Assembly (NCBI RefSeq): GCF_965284335.1
Contig: NZ_OZ260076.1
Reading direction: 5' to 3' (one strand)
DNA length: 64,000 nt
From: Tabrizicola_A sp965284335
GTDB taxonomy: Bacteria; Pseudomonadota; Alphaproteobacteria; Rhodobacterales; Rhodobacteraceae
Below, piece after piece: positions 25,192-32,896 of this stretch. Under the pieces are notes generated by a model. That model made no database searches. It saw only the letters and a program-made list of their open reading frames with translations, and was not told the origin of the DNA. Every line of letters starts with the position of its first letter. The stretch's first letter is position 1. The position numbers and the translations under genes were made by a program.

Positions 25192-26516
25192 TCTGCAGCC
25201 TCCAGCCTGCGGGGCGCGACCAGTTCGCGGACGACCCCCGCAATTCCTTCTCTGCGAATGTCGACCTCTAGCCCGGCGGCAGTGACCGTGACGCGCCGCA
25301 CCAGCAACTGGATGATACGCGCTTGCTCGGCTGGGAAGAGTTGCGACCAGAGGGTAGTGAACTCGTGCAGAGCGGCAATGGCATCCGCCTCCGATGTCCC
25401 GCCGCTACCGCGTTTCAGCGCTGCCAACACCTGCGTAACGACCTCGGGCGTTTGCAGGATGCGGCGAACTTCGGTCACGACAGCATCCTCCACCATTCCG
25501 GCGGCGAGCCGCATGGGCGCGGTTTCCTCGGCAGTCTCACGGTTTCGTATCACGTCCATGCAGACATAGTAGCGATAAAGCTTGCCTCCCTTCTTCGTGC
25601 TGGTCGGCGTCATTGCCGCACCATTTTCGCCGAAGATCAGACCCTTCAGTAGCGCAGGGGTTTGCGCACGGCTTTTGTTGGCCCGCTTTCGGGGGCTTTC
25701 TTGCAGGATGGCATGCACGCGTTCCCAAAGGTCTGCGTCAATAATGGCGTCATGCTCTCCGGGGTAAGCCTTACCCTTGTGCAGAGCCTCGCCACGGTAG
25801 ACGCGATTGTTCAGAAGCCGGTACAGATAGCCCTTGTCTATCAGGGTGCCCTGCTTGCTGCGGAACCCGTCACGGCGCAGTTCCCGCGCCAGCACCGTGG
25901 CGGAGCCAACCTCCACAAAGCGATCAAAGATCCGCCGCACCGAGCAAGCGTCCCGTTCGTTTACAACCAGTTTGCGGTACCGCACATCATAGCCAAGGGG
26001 CACATAGCCTCCCATCCACATGCCTTTCATGCGCGAGGCCTTCACCTTGTCGCGAATGCGCTCGGCAGTGACCTTACGTTCGAATTGTGCAAAACTGAGC
26101 AGAATATTCAGGGTCAATCGGCCCATGGATGTTGTATTATTGAAGCTCTGCGTGACCGAGACGAAGGTAACCCCGTTGCGGTCAAAGACCTCCACCAGCT
26201 TAGAAAAGTCCATCAGAGAGCGCGAGAGACGGTCTATCTTGTAGACGACGACCACATCCACCAACCCGTCTTCAATGTCGGCCAGCAACTGCTTCAGCCC
26301 TGGGCGCTCAAACGTGCCACCTGAGATGCCGCCATCGTCATATTGATCGCGAACCAGTGCCCAGCCTTCAGACTTCTGGCTGGCGATATAGGCCTCGCAG
26401 GCTTCCCGCTGGGCGTGCAGGCTGTTGAACTCCTGCTCGAGACCTTCCTCGCTCGACTTGCGGGTGTAGATGGCGCAGCGCAGGCGGCGAGCGGGGCGGT
26501 TGGCATTGTCCATCAT
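25188..26516 (-). CDS. Large serine recombinase
   Basis: A 442-residue site-specific recombinase. The resolvase catalytic domain (about 12-160) has the motif Y-T-R-K-S with catalytic Ser21, and DRLSRSLMDF. A recombinase domain (GYDVRYRKLVVNERDA) and a zinc-ribbon-like segment without clear cysteines follow. It cuts and rejoins DNA through a phosphoserine link. It overlaps the DUF2924 gene upstream and the small HTH gene downstream, 4 bp each, so the four genes from 27245 to 24784 form one operon. It has no adjacent attachment site I can see. Confidence 0.9.
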   Translation of the reverse strand: MMDNANRPARRLRCAIYTRKSSEEGLEQEFNSLHAQREACEAYIASQKSEGWALVRDQYDDGGISGGTFERPGLKQLLADIEDGLVDVVVVYKIDRLSRSLMDFSKLVEVFDRNGVTFVSVTQSFNNTTSMGRLTLNILLSFAQFERKVTAERIRDKVKASRMKGMWMGGYVPLGYDVRYRKLVVNERDACSVRRIFDRFVEVGSATVLARELRRDGFRSKQGTLIDKGYLYRLLNNRVYRGEALHKGKAYPGEHDAIIDADLWERVHAILQESPRKRANKSRAQTPALLKGLIFGENGAAMTPTSTKKGGKLYRYYVCMDVIRNRETAEETAPMRLAAGMVEDAVVTEVRRILQTPEVVTQVLAALKRGSGGTSEADAIAALHEFTTLWSQLFPAEQARIIQLLVRRVTVTAAGLEVDIRREGIAGVVRELVAPRRLEAAE

Positions 26517-27043
26517 AGATCCTCCCGCTTGCGTTCGCGCAGCCCAAAGAAGCGATAGCCATTCCAGCGGGTGCCGCTGATTTCGCGGGCGACTGCGGAG
26601 AGCGACTTGAACTTTCGGCCCTGCCAGTCAAAGCCGTCTTTCAGGACCGTGACCGTATGCTCGATACCCTCCCACTCGCGGAGAAGCCGTGTGCCAGTAA
26701 CAGGATTGCGGGGATCGATGATCTGGTGTTTGCGCTTGCTATGCCCCTCAACCTCGTCCGCCAGAAGGTCTAGCATCCGCCGCGTCTCACGATCAGGCCC
26801 GCCATAGGCCAATTCCTGGATCCGGTAGGCGATCCGGAATTCCAGAAAAGCTCGGCTGTTGTTCGGGGCAGACGTCCCAATGAGCTTTTCCCACTCTGCT
26901 TTCAGTTCTTTGACTGACATCGCCTTCAGGGCGGCAAGGCGCGACAGCACCGTCTGGTCCAGGCATGGACTATGCCCCGGCTGCGCAGGGATTATCTTAT
27001 TGTGAAGCTTCATGAACTCCTCCGATGCGGATACGTTTTGCAT
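26513..27043 (-). CDS. DUF2924 family protein
   Basis: A 176-residue protein with the features of DUF2924. These are LAALKAMSVKELKAEWEKL near residue 40, FLEFRIAYRIQELAYGG, and the C-terminal GFDWQGRKFKSLSAVAREI followed by GTRWNGYRFFGL. The last part resembles a small RAMA/Bro-type DNA-interaction module. The family is usually found next to large serine recombinases in prophages and islands; function unknown. I use ATG 27043; GTG 27052 and ATG 27013 are alternatives. It is translationally coupled to the recombinase (ATGA). Confidence 0.82.
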   Translation of the reverse strand: MQNVSASEEFMKLHNKIIPAQPGHSPCLDQTVLSRLAALKAMSVKELKAEWEKLIGTSAPNNSRAFLEFRIAYRIQELAYGGPDRETRRMLDLLADEVEGHSKRKHQIIDPRNPVTGTRLLREWEGIEHTVTVLKDGFDWQGRKFKSLSAVAREISGTRWNGYRFFGLRERKREDL

Positions 27044-27245
27044 GACGACCACCGCTCTTTCGGGGCAAGAAGTCCACGAAACTGTCTCCGCTCTCGGCAG
27101 ATAAACGGCTGGACGTCGTAGCCTTCAGCCGAACGACGCCCGCGGCCAGGATGCGCCCGATCTCGGCGAGGCGCGCGTCGGCCGTCATGCGGTCAGGGCA
27201 TAGGGGATTGGGCCCCGAAATCGGGGATTCACGTTCATCAAACAT
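26997..27245 (-). CDS. Small conserved protein leading the recombinase cassette
   Basis: An 82-residue protein with the pattern MTADARLAEIGRILAAGVVRL then a Ser/Arg-rich tail with DSFVDFLPRKSG. Short proteins with this pattern commonly precede DUF2924 and recombinase genes. Start ATG 27245 with AAAGGCG upstream; the gene overlaps DUF2924 by 47 bp. No function is known to me. Confidence 0.6.
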   Translation of the reverse strand: MFDERESPISGPNPLCPDRMTADARLAEIGRILAAGVVRLKATTSSRLSAESGDSFVDFLPRKSGGRHAKRIRIGGVHEASQ

Positions 27246-27371
27246 GGGAGCGCCTTTCGGGTTGGTGAACCCACTTGGGCCTCGCCCACGCTTGAGAATC
27301 AAGCCGAAACAATCGGTTGGTGAAATCCTGCGGGGCCGAGAGTATGTGCTAGGGATAGAACCTGAAGGGCA

Positions 27372-27741
27372 TCAATGCCGCGTGGCGCGCTTTACCTGAG
27401 AATCGGTTTCCAGGTTCAGGGCTGCCTTCCAAAGCGGTGTCTTCGTAAAAACGCTCTCTTGCGACCGGAACGATTTTCCGGGGCGTGTTTCTTGGAGGAG
27501 GCCAGTCCAGATCAAGGGCCGCAAGACTTGCGTGTAAAGATTGGCCATCACGACATCATAGTGTGGGAAATGCTCTGGCGTTGGGTCACCGTAGAAGGTT
27601 CGACGCAGATCGGCACCAAGGGCGCCGTTTTCAGCCTCTACGTTGATTACGTTTAAGAACACGCTCCAGTTCAACATGATCTTGGTATCTGGAAACCGGG
27701 TCCAGACGCTGTGGTCGATCTCAAAAAGGTAGAAGTGGACC
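27372..27741 (-). pseudogene. C-terminal remnant of an unknown gene cut by IS3
   Basis: About 122 codons with natural protein composition (HFYLFEIDHSVWTRFPDTK, then GALGADLRRTFYGDP and HYDVVMANLYTQVL) run from the IS3 left end to a stop at 27372. No start codon lies on the island side. The part upstream has been replaced by the IS. The family is not recognised. Confidence 0.5.
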
Positions 27742-27798
27742 TGTCGCGGTTTGGTGCCGCTCTTTTGATCACGTAATGTGCAGCAAAGGAGATGAACC

Positions 27799-28074
27799 AT
27801 GGGCACAGGCAGAACGGATGAATTTCGCAAGGATGCGGTGCGGATCGCGCTGACCAGCGGGCTTTCGCGACGTCAGGTTGCGGATGATCTGGGGGTCGGC
27901 TTGTCGACCTTGAACAAGTGGGTGAATGCCCACCGGGACACGGATGTGATCTCGGCTGAGGATCGCGAGTTGGCGCGGGAGAATGAACGGCTTCGGCGCG
28001 AGATCCGTATTCTCAAGGATGAGAGGGACATCCTAAAAAAAGCCACCCAGTTCTTCGCGAGCCTAAAGCCGTGA
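27799..28074 (+). CDS. IS3 transposase OrfA
   Basis: A 91-residue helix-turn-helix protein (GLSRRQVADDLGVGLSTLNKWV) with a C-terminal leucine-zipper-like stretch (ENERLRREIRILKDERDILKK, shown as adjoining heptads). It recognises the element ends and is followed by orfB in the -1 frame with a 4-bp overlap (GTGA). Confidence 0.9.
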   Translation: MGTGRTDEFRKDAVRIALTSGLSRRQVADDLGVGLSTLNKWVNAHRDTDVISAEDRELARENERLRREIRILKDERDILKKATQFFASLKP

Positions 28075-28928
28075 GGTTCAGGTTCGTCGAAGAACAGCGA
28101 GGGGCTTTTCCGGTGGATCGGCTGTGCCGGGTGTTGAATGTCAGCCCCCGTGGGCTGCGGGCCTTCCGCAGCCGCCCGGCCAGCCGCAGGCAGCACATTG
28201 ATATGGTTGTTCTGGCGCACATCAAGGAGCAGTCGCGCCTGAGCCTGGGCAGCTACGGGCGGCATAGGATGACCGAAGAGTTGAAGGAGGTTGGTGTCGA
28301 TGTGGGGCACCGGCGTGTCGGGCGACTGATGCGCGAGAACGGGATCGTCGTTGAAAGAACGAGGAAATTCAAAGCGACCACCGACAGCGATCACACGTTC
28401 AACATCGCGCCGAACCTGCTGGACCGCGACTTCATGGCAGAACGGCCCAATCAGAAATGGGCGGGCGATATCAGCTACATCTGGACCCGTGAGGGTTGGC
28501 TGTATCTCGCGGTCATCCTTGATCTGCATTCCCGGCGCGTCATCGGCTGGGCCGTCAGCAACCGCATGAAACGCGATCTGGCGATCCGGGCCTTGAAGAT
28601 GGCAATCGCCCTGCGGTCACCGCCTCGGGGCTGCATCTTCCACAGCGATCGCGGCAGCCAATATTGTTCGCATGACTATCAGAAGGTCCTGCGCGAGCAT
28701 GGGTTCAAGGTGTCGATGAGTGGCAAGGGCAATTGCTACGATAACGCCGCCGTTGAGACCTTCTTCAAGACGATCAAGGCCGAACTGATCTGGCGGCGCA
28801 CATGGGAGACCCGTCGTCAGGCCGAAACCGCCATCTTCCAATACATCAACGGCTTCTATAACCACCGCCGTCGGCATTCAGCATTGGGAGGCAAAAGCCC
28901 CTTGGCCTTCGAACGCCAAGTGGCCTAA
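28071..28928 (+). CDS. IS3 transposase OrfB
   Basis: A 285-residue DDE integrase-fold transposase. The catalytic acids are in WAGDISYIW (D), FHSDRGSQY (D) and NAAVETFFKTIKAE (E). The frame is intact, so with OrfA the element may still be active. A fused OrfAB made by frameshifting is usual in this family. Confidence 0.92.
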   Translation: MRFRFVEEQRGAFPVDRLCRVLNVSPRGLRAFRSRPASRRQHIDMVVLAHIKEQSRLSLGSYGRHRMTEELKEVGVDVGHRRVGRLMRENGIVVERTRKFKATTDSDHTFNIAPNLLDRDFMAERPNQKWAGDISYIWTREGWLYLAVILDLHSRRVIGWAVSNRMKRDLAIRALKMAIALRSPPRGCIFHSDRGSQYCSHDYQKVLREHGFKVSMSGKGNCYDNAAVETFFKTIKAELIWRRTWETRRQAETAIFQYINGFYNHRRRHSALGGKSPLAFERQVA

Positions 28929-29077
28929 ACGAGCACTGGGGGCGGCACAAATACCGATACTGGGAAATAAAAAAAAACACTTGTGCCGAGCAAATCTTCA
29001 CGCAATCCTTGTTGCAGGCGGCTAAACAAGTTTTGCGACCGGCTTTCTCGCAATCAACAACCAATGGGGATCGGATA

Positions 29078-30214
29078 GTGGCACAGAAAAGCAAGATCAA
29101 GGTCGAGCAACTGGATGGTGTGCTGTCCGAAGCGGCGCTGCGCGGTGCGGCCGGCGGCAATACGCTTTTCAAACAGGATCGCGGTGACGATGCCGTGGCC
29201 ATGGTGGACGCCTCGGAAGGCTTTTCCACCGGCGCCGTCTCCGGTTCTGTCAATGGCTCGATCTCAAGCGGCACGACCATCACGAATGGGGGAGGCAGCT
29301 ACGGCTTTGCAAGCGGGACCGAAGCAAGCGCCTCCGCCTCGGTCGAGGTTCAGGCAGGCCCTGCAACCGTCGGCGCCTCTGCCGGGGTCGAACTTGTCTC
29401 TGGCGTGGCGGTCGAAGTGCATCACAACGCCAATGAAACCGGCGCCAGCGCCTTTGTCGGCAGTTATGCCGCCGCCACGGCCGAGGCCAGTGTCGGGGTT
29501 GACGGCGGGCCGGTCAATGTGTCGATCGGCGGCGATGTCGGGGTGAAAACCGGCTCTTATGCGCAGGCGGACGCCACGATCCAGCACGGCGGCGGCGCCT
29601 ATGGCGCGGCGGCCAACGGCGAAGTGTTCCACGGCTCGGCGGTCGAGGCCAACGCCAATTACAGCTATGGCGTCGATAAGGTGGGCGGCGCCAGCGCCGG
29701 GGCAGGGGTCAGCGCGGGGGGCTATGGCGTGGGCGGCGGTGCAACCGCAGGCTATGACAATGGAGCCATCACGGTCGGGGTTAGCGGCGATGTCGCGGCC
29801 TATCTGGGCGTCGGCATCGACGTCGAAATGACGGTGGACACGCACTACGCCCAGATGGGGGCCATGGCGGCCTATGACGCGGTGGACGACGACGTCGCAA
29901 AAGCGGCGGCGGCGGCACAGGAAGCCGGTGAAAAGGCCGCGGCCGAAGCTAAGGTCCAGGCCGAGAACGCCGCGGCCGAGGCCAAGGTGCAGGCCGAAAA
30001 GGCGGCGGCCGAGGCGAAGGCGCAGGCTGAAAAGGTCGCCGCCGAGGCCAAGGCGGCGGCGGAACAGGCCGCCAAACAGGCGGCAGAAGTCAAGGCCGCG
30101 GCTGAAAAGGCGGCAGCCGATGCCAAGGCTGCGGCGGAAAAGGCCGCGAATGACGCTAAGAAGGCGGTCGACAAGGTGGCAAACAGCGTCAAGAAGAAAT
30201 TCAAGAAGTGGTAA
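29078..30214 (+). CDS. Large Gly/Ala-rich protein with double-glycine leader, probable NHLM export substrate
   Basis: A 378-residue protein of unknown family. Residues 1-27 look like a double-glycine leader: LDGVLSEAALRGAAGG ends in Gly26-Gly27, with Leu at -12 and -7 and Ala at -4. Residues ~60-260 are low-complexity Gly/Ala/Ser/Val with beta-strand-like alternation. Residues 270-378 are an Ala/Lys/Glu coiled coil with four 11-residue repeats and a basic end (KKKFKKW). GTG 29078 is chosen because GGGGA lies seven bases upstream; ATG 29009 would bury the leader. There are no RTX repeats and no Sec signal. It faces the C39 peptidase-ABC/HlyD operon, its likely exporter. Confidence 0.75.
   Translation: MAQKSKIKVEQLDGVLSEAALRGAAGGNTLFKQDRGDDAVAMVDASEGFSTGAVSGSVNGSISSGTTITNGGGSYGFASGTEASASASVEVQAGPATVGASAGVELVSGVAVEVHHNANETGASAFVGSYAAATAEASVGVDGGPVNVSIGGDVGVKTGSYAQADATIQHGGGAYGAAANGEVFHGSAVEANANYSYGVDKVGGASAGAGVSAGGYGVGGGATAGYDNGAITVGVSGDVAAYLGVGIDVEMTVDTHYAQMGAMAAYDAVDDDVAKAAAAAQEAGEKAAAEAKVQAENAAAEAKVQAEKAAAEAKAQAEKVAAEAKAAAEQAAKQAAEVKAAAEKAAADAKAAAEKAANDAKKAVDKVANSVKKKFKKW
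29936..30067 (+). repeat. Four 33-bp tandem repeats coding 11-residue units
   Basis: Residues 287-330 of the leader protein read AAAEAKVQAEN, AAAEAKVQAEK, AAAEAKAQAEK and VAAEAKAAAEQ. Units of 11 residues of this kind are known in LEA group 3 and TolA-like helices. Confidence 0.85.
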
Positions 30215-30395
30215 GTGGTCCGCCCCGGGGTTTTCATGTCTCACCCGATACTTGAGACCTGATTTTCCTTGGGGCTCAATATGCCTTGCTGAAATAGCTC
30301 CATGTGCAAGTAAAGCGGCCCTGACCTGTGAAAGGATGGGGCTGCACGTTAAAGGAGCGTCGGAGTGTCATGATCGCGCGCCGCGCTCATCCCTT

Positions 30396-30437
30396 CCCGG
30401 TCATCCGCTTAAAATCCGGATGGCCGGGTCTTTTTTT
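30396..30437 (+). terminator. Intrinsic terminator after the leader-protein gene
   Basis: CCCGGTCATCCG (30396-30407) pairs with CGGATGGCCGGG (30417-30428), with one G-T pair, and is followed by TCTTTTTTT. It lies 180 bp after the leader-protein gene and 58 bp beyond the end of the convergent HlyD-like gene. Confidence 0.85.
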
Positions 30438-30495
30438 GAGCCAAGCCGAGGAAGAATTGGCCGGGCCCGCGCCAAAGCTGCGGGCAGGGCCCTGC

Positions 30496-31761
30496 TCAGT
30501 TGTTGCCAAGCAAGCGGCGTAGCGCCGGCAAGGCCAGCGTCAGCAGCGTTTCGCGTTCCACAGTGATCTTCCCATCAAACGGCGTCCCGGGCGACAGCCG
30601 CATCGCCGGGCCATCGCCAGACGTCCAGGCATAGCCCGAGACCGTCGTGGGGTCGCGGTGCAGCGCAACGCGCACCGCAAAGGGCGCGCCGCCGCCCGTG
30701 GTGGTACTGGCAAGCGTGGTATTGCCGAGAATCCGCGCCAAAGCCTGCTCGGTGATCGGGGCCTCGGAGATTTCCATGACGGTGCCGCGTAGCCGTCCCT
30801 GTTCGCGTGCCGGCATCGACAGCGGGGTCAGATAGACCTGATGGCCGACTTCAACCATCTTGCCATCCGACAGGGACACAAACAGCATCGCGTCCAGCAG
30901 CTTGCTGAAATTTTCCGGGATCACGCTGAGAACGGGCTGGCCCGGCGTGACAAGGTCGTTGCGCTCAAGCGAGATTTCGCCCACGACCCCGTGCACGGCG
31001 CTGGTCAACTCGGCGCCCCGTTCAAGTTCAGCGCGAAGGGCCACGATTTCGGCCTCGGCCTCGGTGATTTCCAGATCCTCGGCCAGCCGGGTGCGATCGC
31101 GCTCGGCCTGCTTGAGCAGGGGCGCGGCCTTGATGGTCTGCAATTCGCTATGGGCATCGGCCAATTGGCCCATGACGCTTTGCGTCGCGATCTGCGCCTC
31201 ATAAAGGCGGCTGTTGGTGGAAACACCGCGCCCCATCAGGGTTTCCTGCGCCTTTTCCAGGTCGCGCCGCCAGGCCAGTTCCTTTTCAAGATTTGCGATA
31301 CGCTGCTCGTATCCGCTGATCCGAAGGGCACGTTCCTCGGCCTCGATCTCGGTTTCGGCCCTTTCCAGGGCCGCGCGTTTCGACGCCCGCAGCCGCAGCG
31401 AGGCAAGCCGGCTTTTCGCGCGCTCCAGCGCGACCGCGCGGTCCGGCAGCCGCAGTCGCGCTACGACCTGGCCCTCGCTGACATAGTCGCCTTCATTGAC
31501 CAATACGGCCTCTACCACGCCCTCCATGGGCGCGCGCACTGCGTTAAGCAGCTCGCCCGAGGTGTCGATGAAAACTCCCGTGCCCTGAACCTGCACCGGC
31601 ACCACGACAAAGGCGCTCCAGATCGTGGCGCCGCACAACAGGGCGGCCAGCAACGCCATCGCGCCCCGGGTCAGCCCCGTCGCCACGCGCATGGAACTGG
31701 GCAGATGGTCGATGCGGCGTTGGGCGTTCAGTGCTTGCTGGCGGAAGACGAGGTCTGACAT
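30496..31761 (-). CDS. NHLM-type HlyD-family periplasmic adaptor
   Basis: A 421-residue membrane-fusion protein. It has one N-terminal membrane helix (about 35-58), a lipoyl-like half (VRAPMEGVVEAVLVNEGDYV), a long coiled-coil hairpin (about 115-225), then the second lipoyl half (VHGVVGEISLERNDLVTPG) and a beta-barrel. It bridges an inner-membrane ABC exporter toward the envelope. The start ATG 31761 has GGAG upstream. It is the last gene of the ABC1-ABC2-TctC-HlyD operon, which fits the NHLM bacteriocin-export type. I saw no outer-membrane TolC partner in the window. Confidence 0.82.
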   Translation of the reverse strand: MSDLVFRQQALNAQRRIDHLPSSMRVATGLTRGAMALLAALLCGATIWSAFVVVPVQVQGTGVFIDTSGELLNAVRAPMEGVVEAVLVNEGDYVSEGQVVARLRLPDRAVALERAKSRLASLRLRASKRAALERAETEIEAEERALRISGYEQRIANLEKELAWRRDLEKAQETLMGRGVSTNSRLYEAQIATQSVMGQLADAHSELQTIKAAPLLKQAERDRTRLAEDLEITEAEAEIVALRAELERGAELTSAVHGVVGEISLERNDLVTPGQPVLSVIPENFSKLLDAMLFVSLSDGKMVEVGHQVYLTPLSMPAREQGRLRGTVMEISEAPITEQALARILGNTTLASTTTGGGAPFAVRVALHRDPTTVSGYAWTSGDGPAMRLSPGTPFDGKITVERETLLTLALPALRRLLGNN

Positions 31762-31819
31762 GGCGAGCTCCAGGATTGCGAGCGTGAAGAGGGTATGGAC
31801 CGGCAAGGGACCCGGACGG

Positions 31820-32896
31820 TCAATCGCTGAGCACCAACCCCTGGAATGCGGCGATTTCGCTTGTGATCATCTCGGCCGTTTCCGAGGCCCCCCGGGGGCG
31901 CCAGACCGCGCCTTTCTCGGCCATCGTCGCGACGAACTCCGGGCTTGCGGCGGCGTCCAGAAACGCCTGTTCCAGGCGCGTGATGGCCTCGTCGGGTGTC
32001 TCGGCCGGGGCGATCATCCCCCACCACAGCACGGTCTCCAGCTCGGCCAGACCCAGGGCTTCCAGACCGCTGGCCTCGGGCAGGGTCTCGTTGTCGGCCG
32101 CAGAGGTCAACAGAAGGCACTTGGCCTTGCCCTCTTTCACATGCGGCAGGATCGCGGCAATCGAGCCGCTGTAGATATCCACATTGCCTGCGATGAAATT
32201 GCGCGCCGTTTCGGTGGCCCCGGCAAAGGCGACCCCGCGCACAGAGATGTCGGCTGCGGCAAATATCCGCTCGGCTGCCAGCCGCATGGTGCCGGTTTCG
32301 CCGTCATTGCCATAGCTGTATTTGTCCGGCGCCGCAGCGAGCGCCGCCAGCAGGCCCTTCGCGTCCGAGGCGGGAAAATCGGGGCGCACGCACATGACAT
32401 ACGAGGAGTAGCCGATCGACATGACAGACCGATAGTCCTCGGGCGTGAAGTCGGCTTGCGCAAACAGCGGGGCAACGGTGAGCGGGCTGTTCCAGACAAA
32501 GGCCACGGTATAGCCGTCGGGGCTGGAAACCGTCATGTGGCGCACGCCGACAAGGCCACCCTCGCGCGGGCGGTTGTCGATGATGATCCGCTGGCCGAAA
32601 TCCTCTTCGGCAAGCTCGGCGAGCTTGCGCGCAAAGATGTCCGTGCCGCCCCCACGCGGTGCGGGGACCACCATGACAAGGGCCTGTTCCGGATAGGGGA
32701 TGCGCGCTGTGGCAAGCACCGTGCCCAGCGCCGTTACCACCGCCGCAATGCCCAGCAGGCTGGCAAGCCGGCTGACGGGACGGGCGATCCTTCTGACCGA
32801 AGCCGAACTCAGAGCTTTCATGGCATGCAGGTTCCCCGTTCTGGTGGCAAAAGTGTTTTGGGCTGGCGGTCGTTGTGGATCATCGGGGCGGCTCAT
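31820..32896 (-). CDS. Orphan tripartite tricarboxylate (TctC/Bug) substrate-binding protein
   Basis: A 358-residue protein of the TctC/Bug family (VMVVPAPRGGGTDIFARKLAE, GQRIIIDNRPREGGLVGV, VKEGKAKCLLLTS). A long basic N terminus is followed by a hydrophobic segment (LLGIAAVVTALGTVL, ~residues 47-62), so it is anchored or secreted to the periplasm. Family members bind carboxylates and feed TctA/TctB, neither of which is present. It sits inside the export operon: its start overlaps ABC2 by 4 bp (ATGA) and HlyD follows 58 bp on. ATG 32821 is an alternative start. Its role here is unknown. Confidence 0.85.
   Translation of the reverse strand: MSRPDDPQRPPAQNTFATRTGNLHAMKALSSASVRRIARPVSRLASLLGIAAVVTALGTVLATARIPYPEQALVMVVPAPRGGGTDIFARKLAELAEEDFGQRIIIDNRPREGGLVGVRHMTVSSPDGYTVAFVWNSPLTVAPLFAQADFTPEDYRSVMSIGYSSYVMCVRPDFPASDAKGLLAALAAAPDKYSYGNDGETGTMRLAAERIFAAADISVRGVAFAGATETARNFIAGNVDIYSGSIAAILPHVKEGKAKCLLLTSAADNETLPEASGLEALGLAELETVLWWGMIAPAETPDEAITRLEQAFLDAAASPEFVATMAEKGAVWRPRGASETAEMITSEIAAFQGLVLSD

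Larger units (their letters stand above)
27742..28959 (+). mobile_element. IS3-family insertion sequence 1
   Basis: About 1.2 kb with overlapping orfA and orfB and imperfect terminal repeats sharing TTTGGTGCCGC/TTTG-TGCCGC (near 27742 and 28959). The exact ends are uncertain by a few bases and no target duplication was established. It sits just upstream of the double-glycine protein gene. Confidence 0.8.

Noticed and set aside
27375..27656. Plus-strand frame opposite the truncated gene at 27372-27741.
   Set aside because: The minus-strand reading has better protein composition, and the plus frame lacks a ribosome site.
29009..29077. N-terminal extension of the double-glycine protein from ATG 29009.
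   Set aside because: There is no ribosome site, the translation is not leader-like, and GTG 29078 has GGGGA at good spacing and puts the leader at the N terminus.
29936..30067. 33-bp repeats considered as a CRISPR-like array.
   Set aside because: The repeats are contiguous without spacers and are in frame within a coding region.
30328..30522. A 64-codon frame after the double-glycine protein gene, first considered as a small precursor peptide.
   Set aside because: It spans the intrinsic terminator, has no leader-like motif and overlaps the HlyD gene end.
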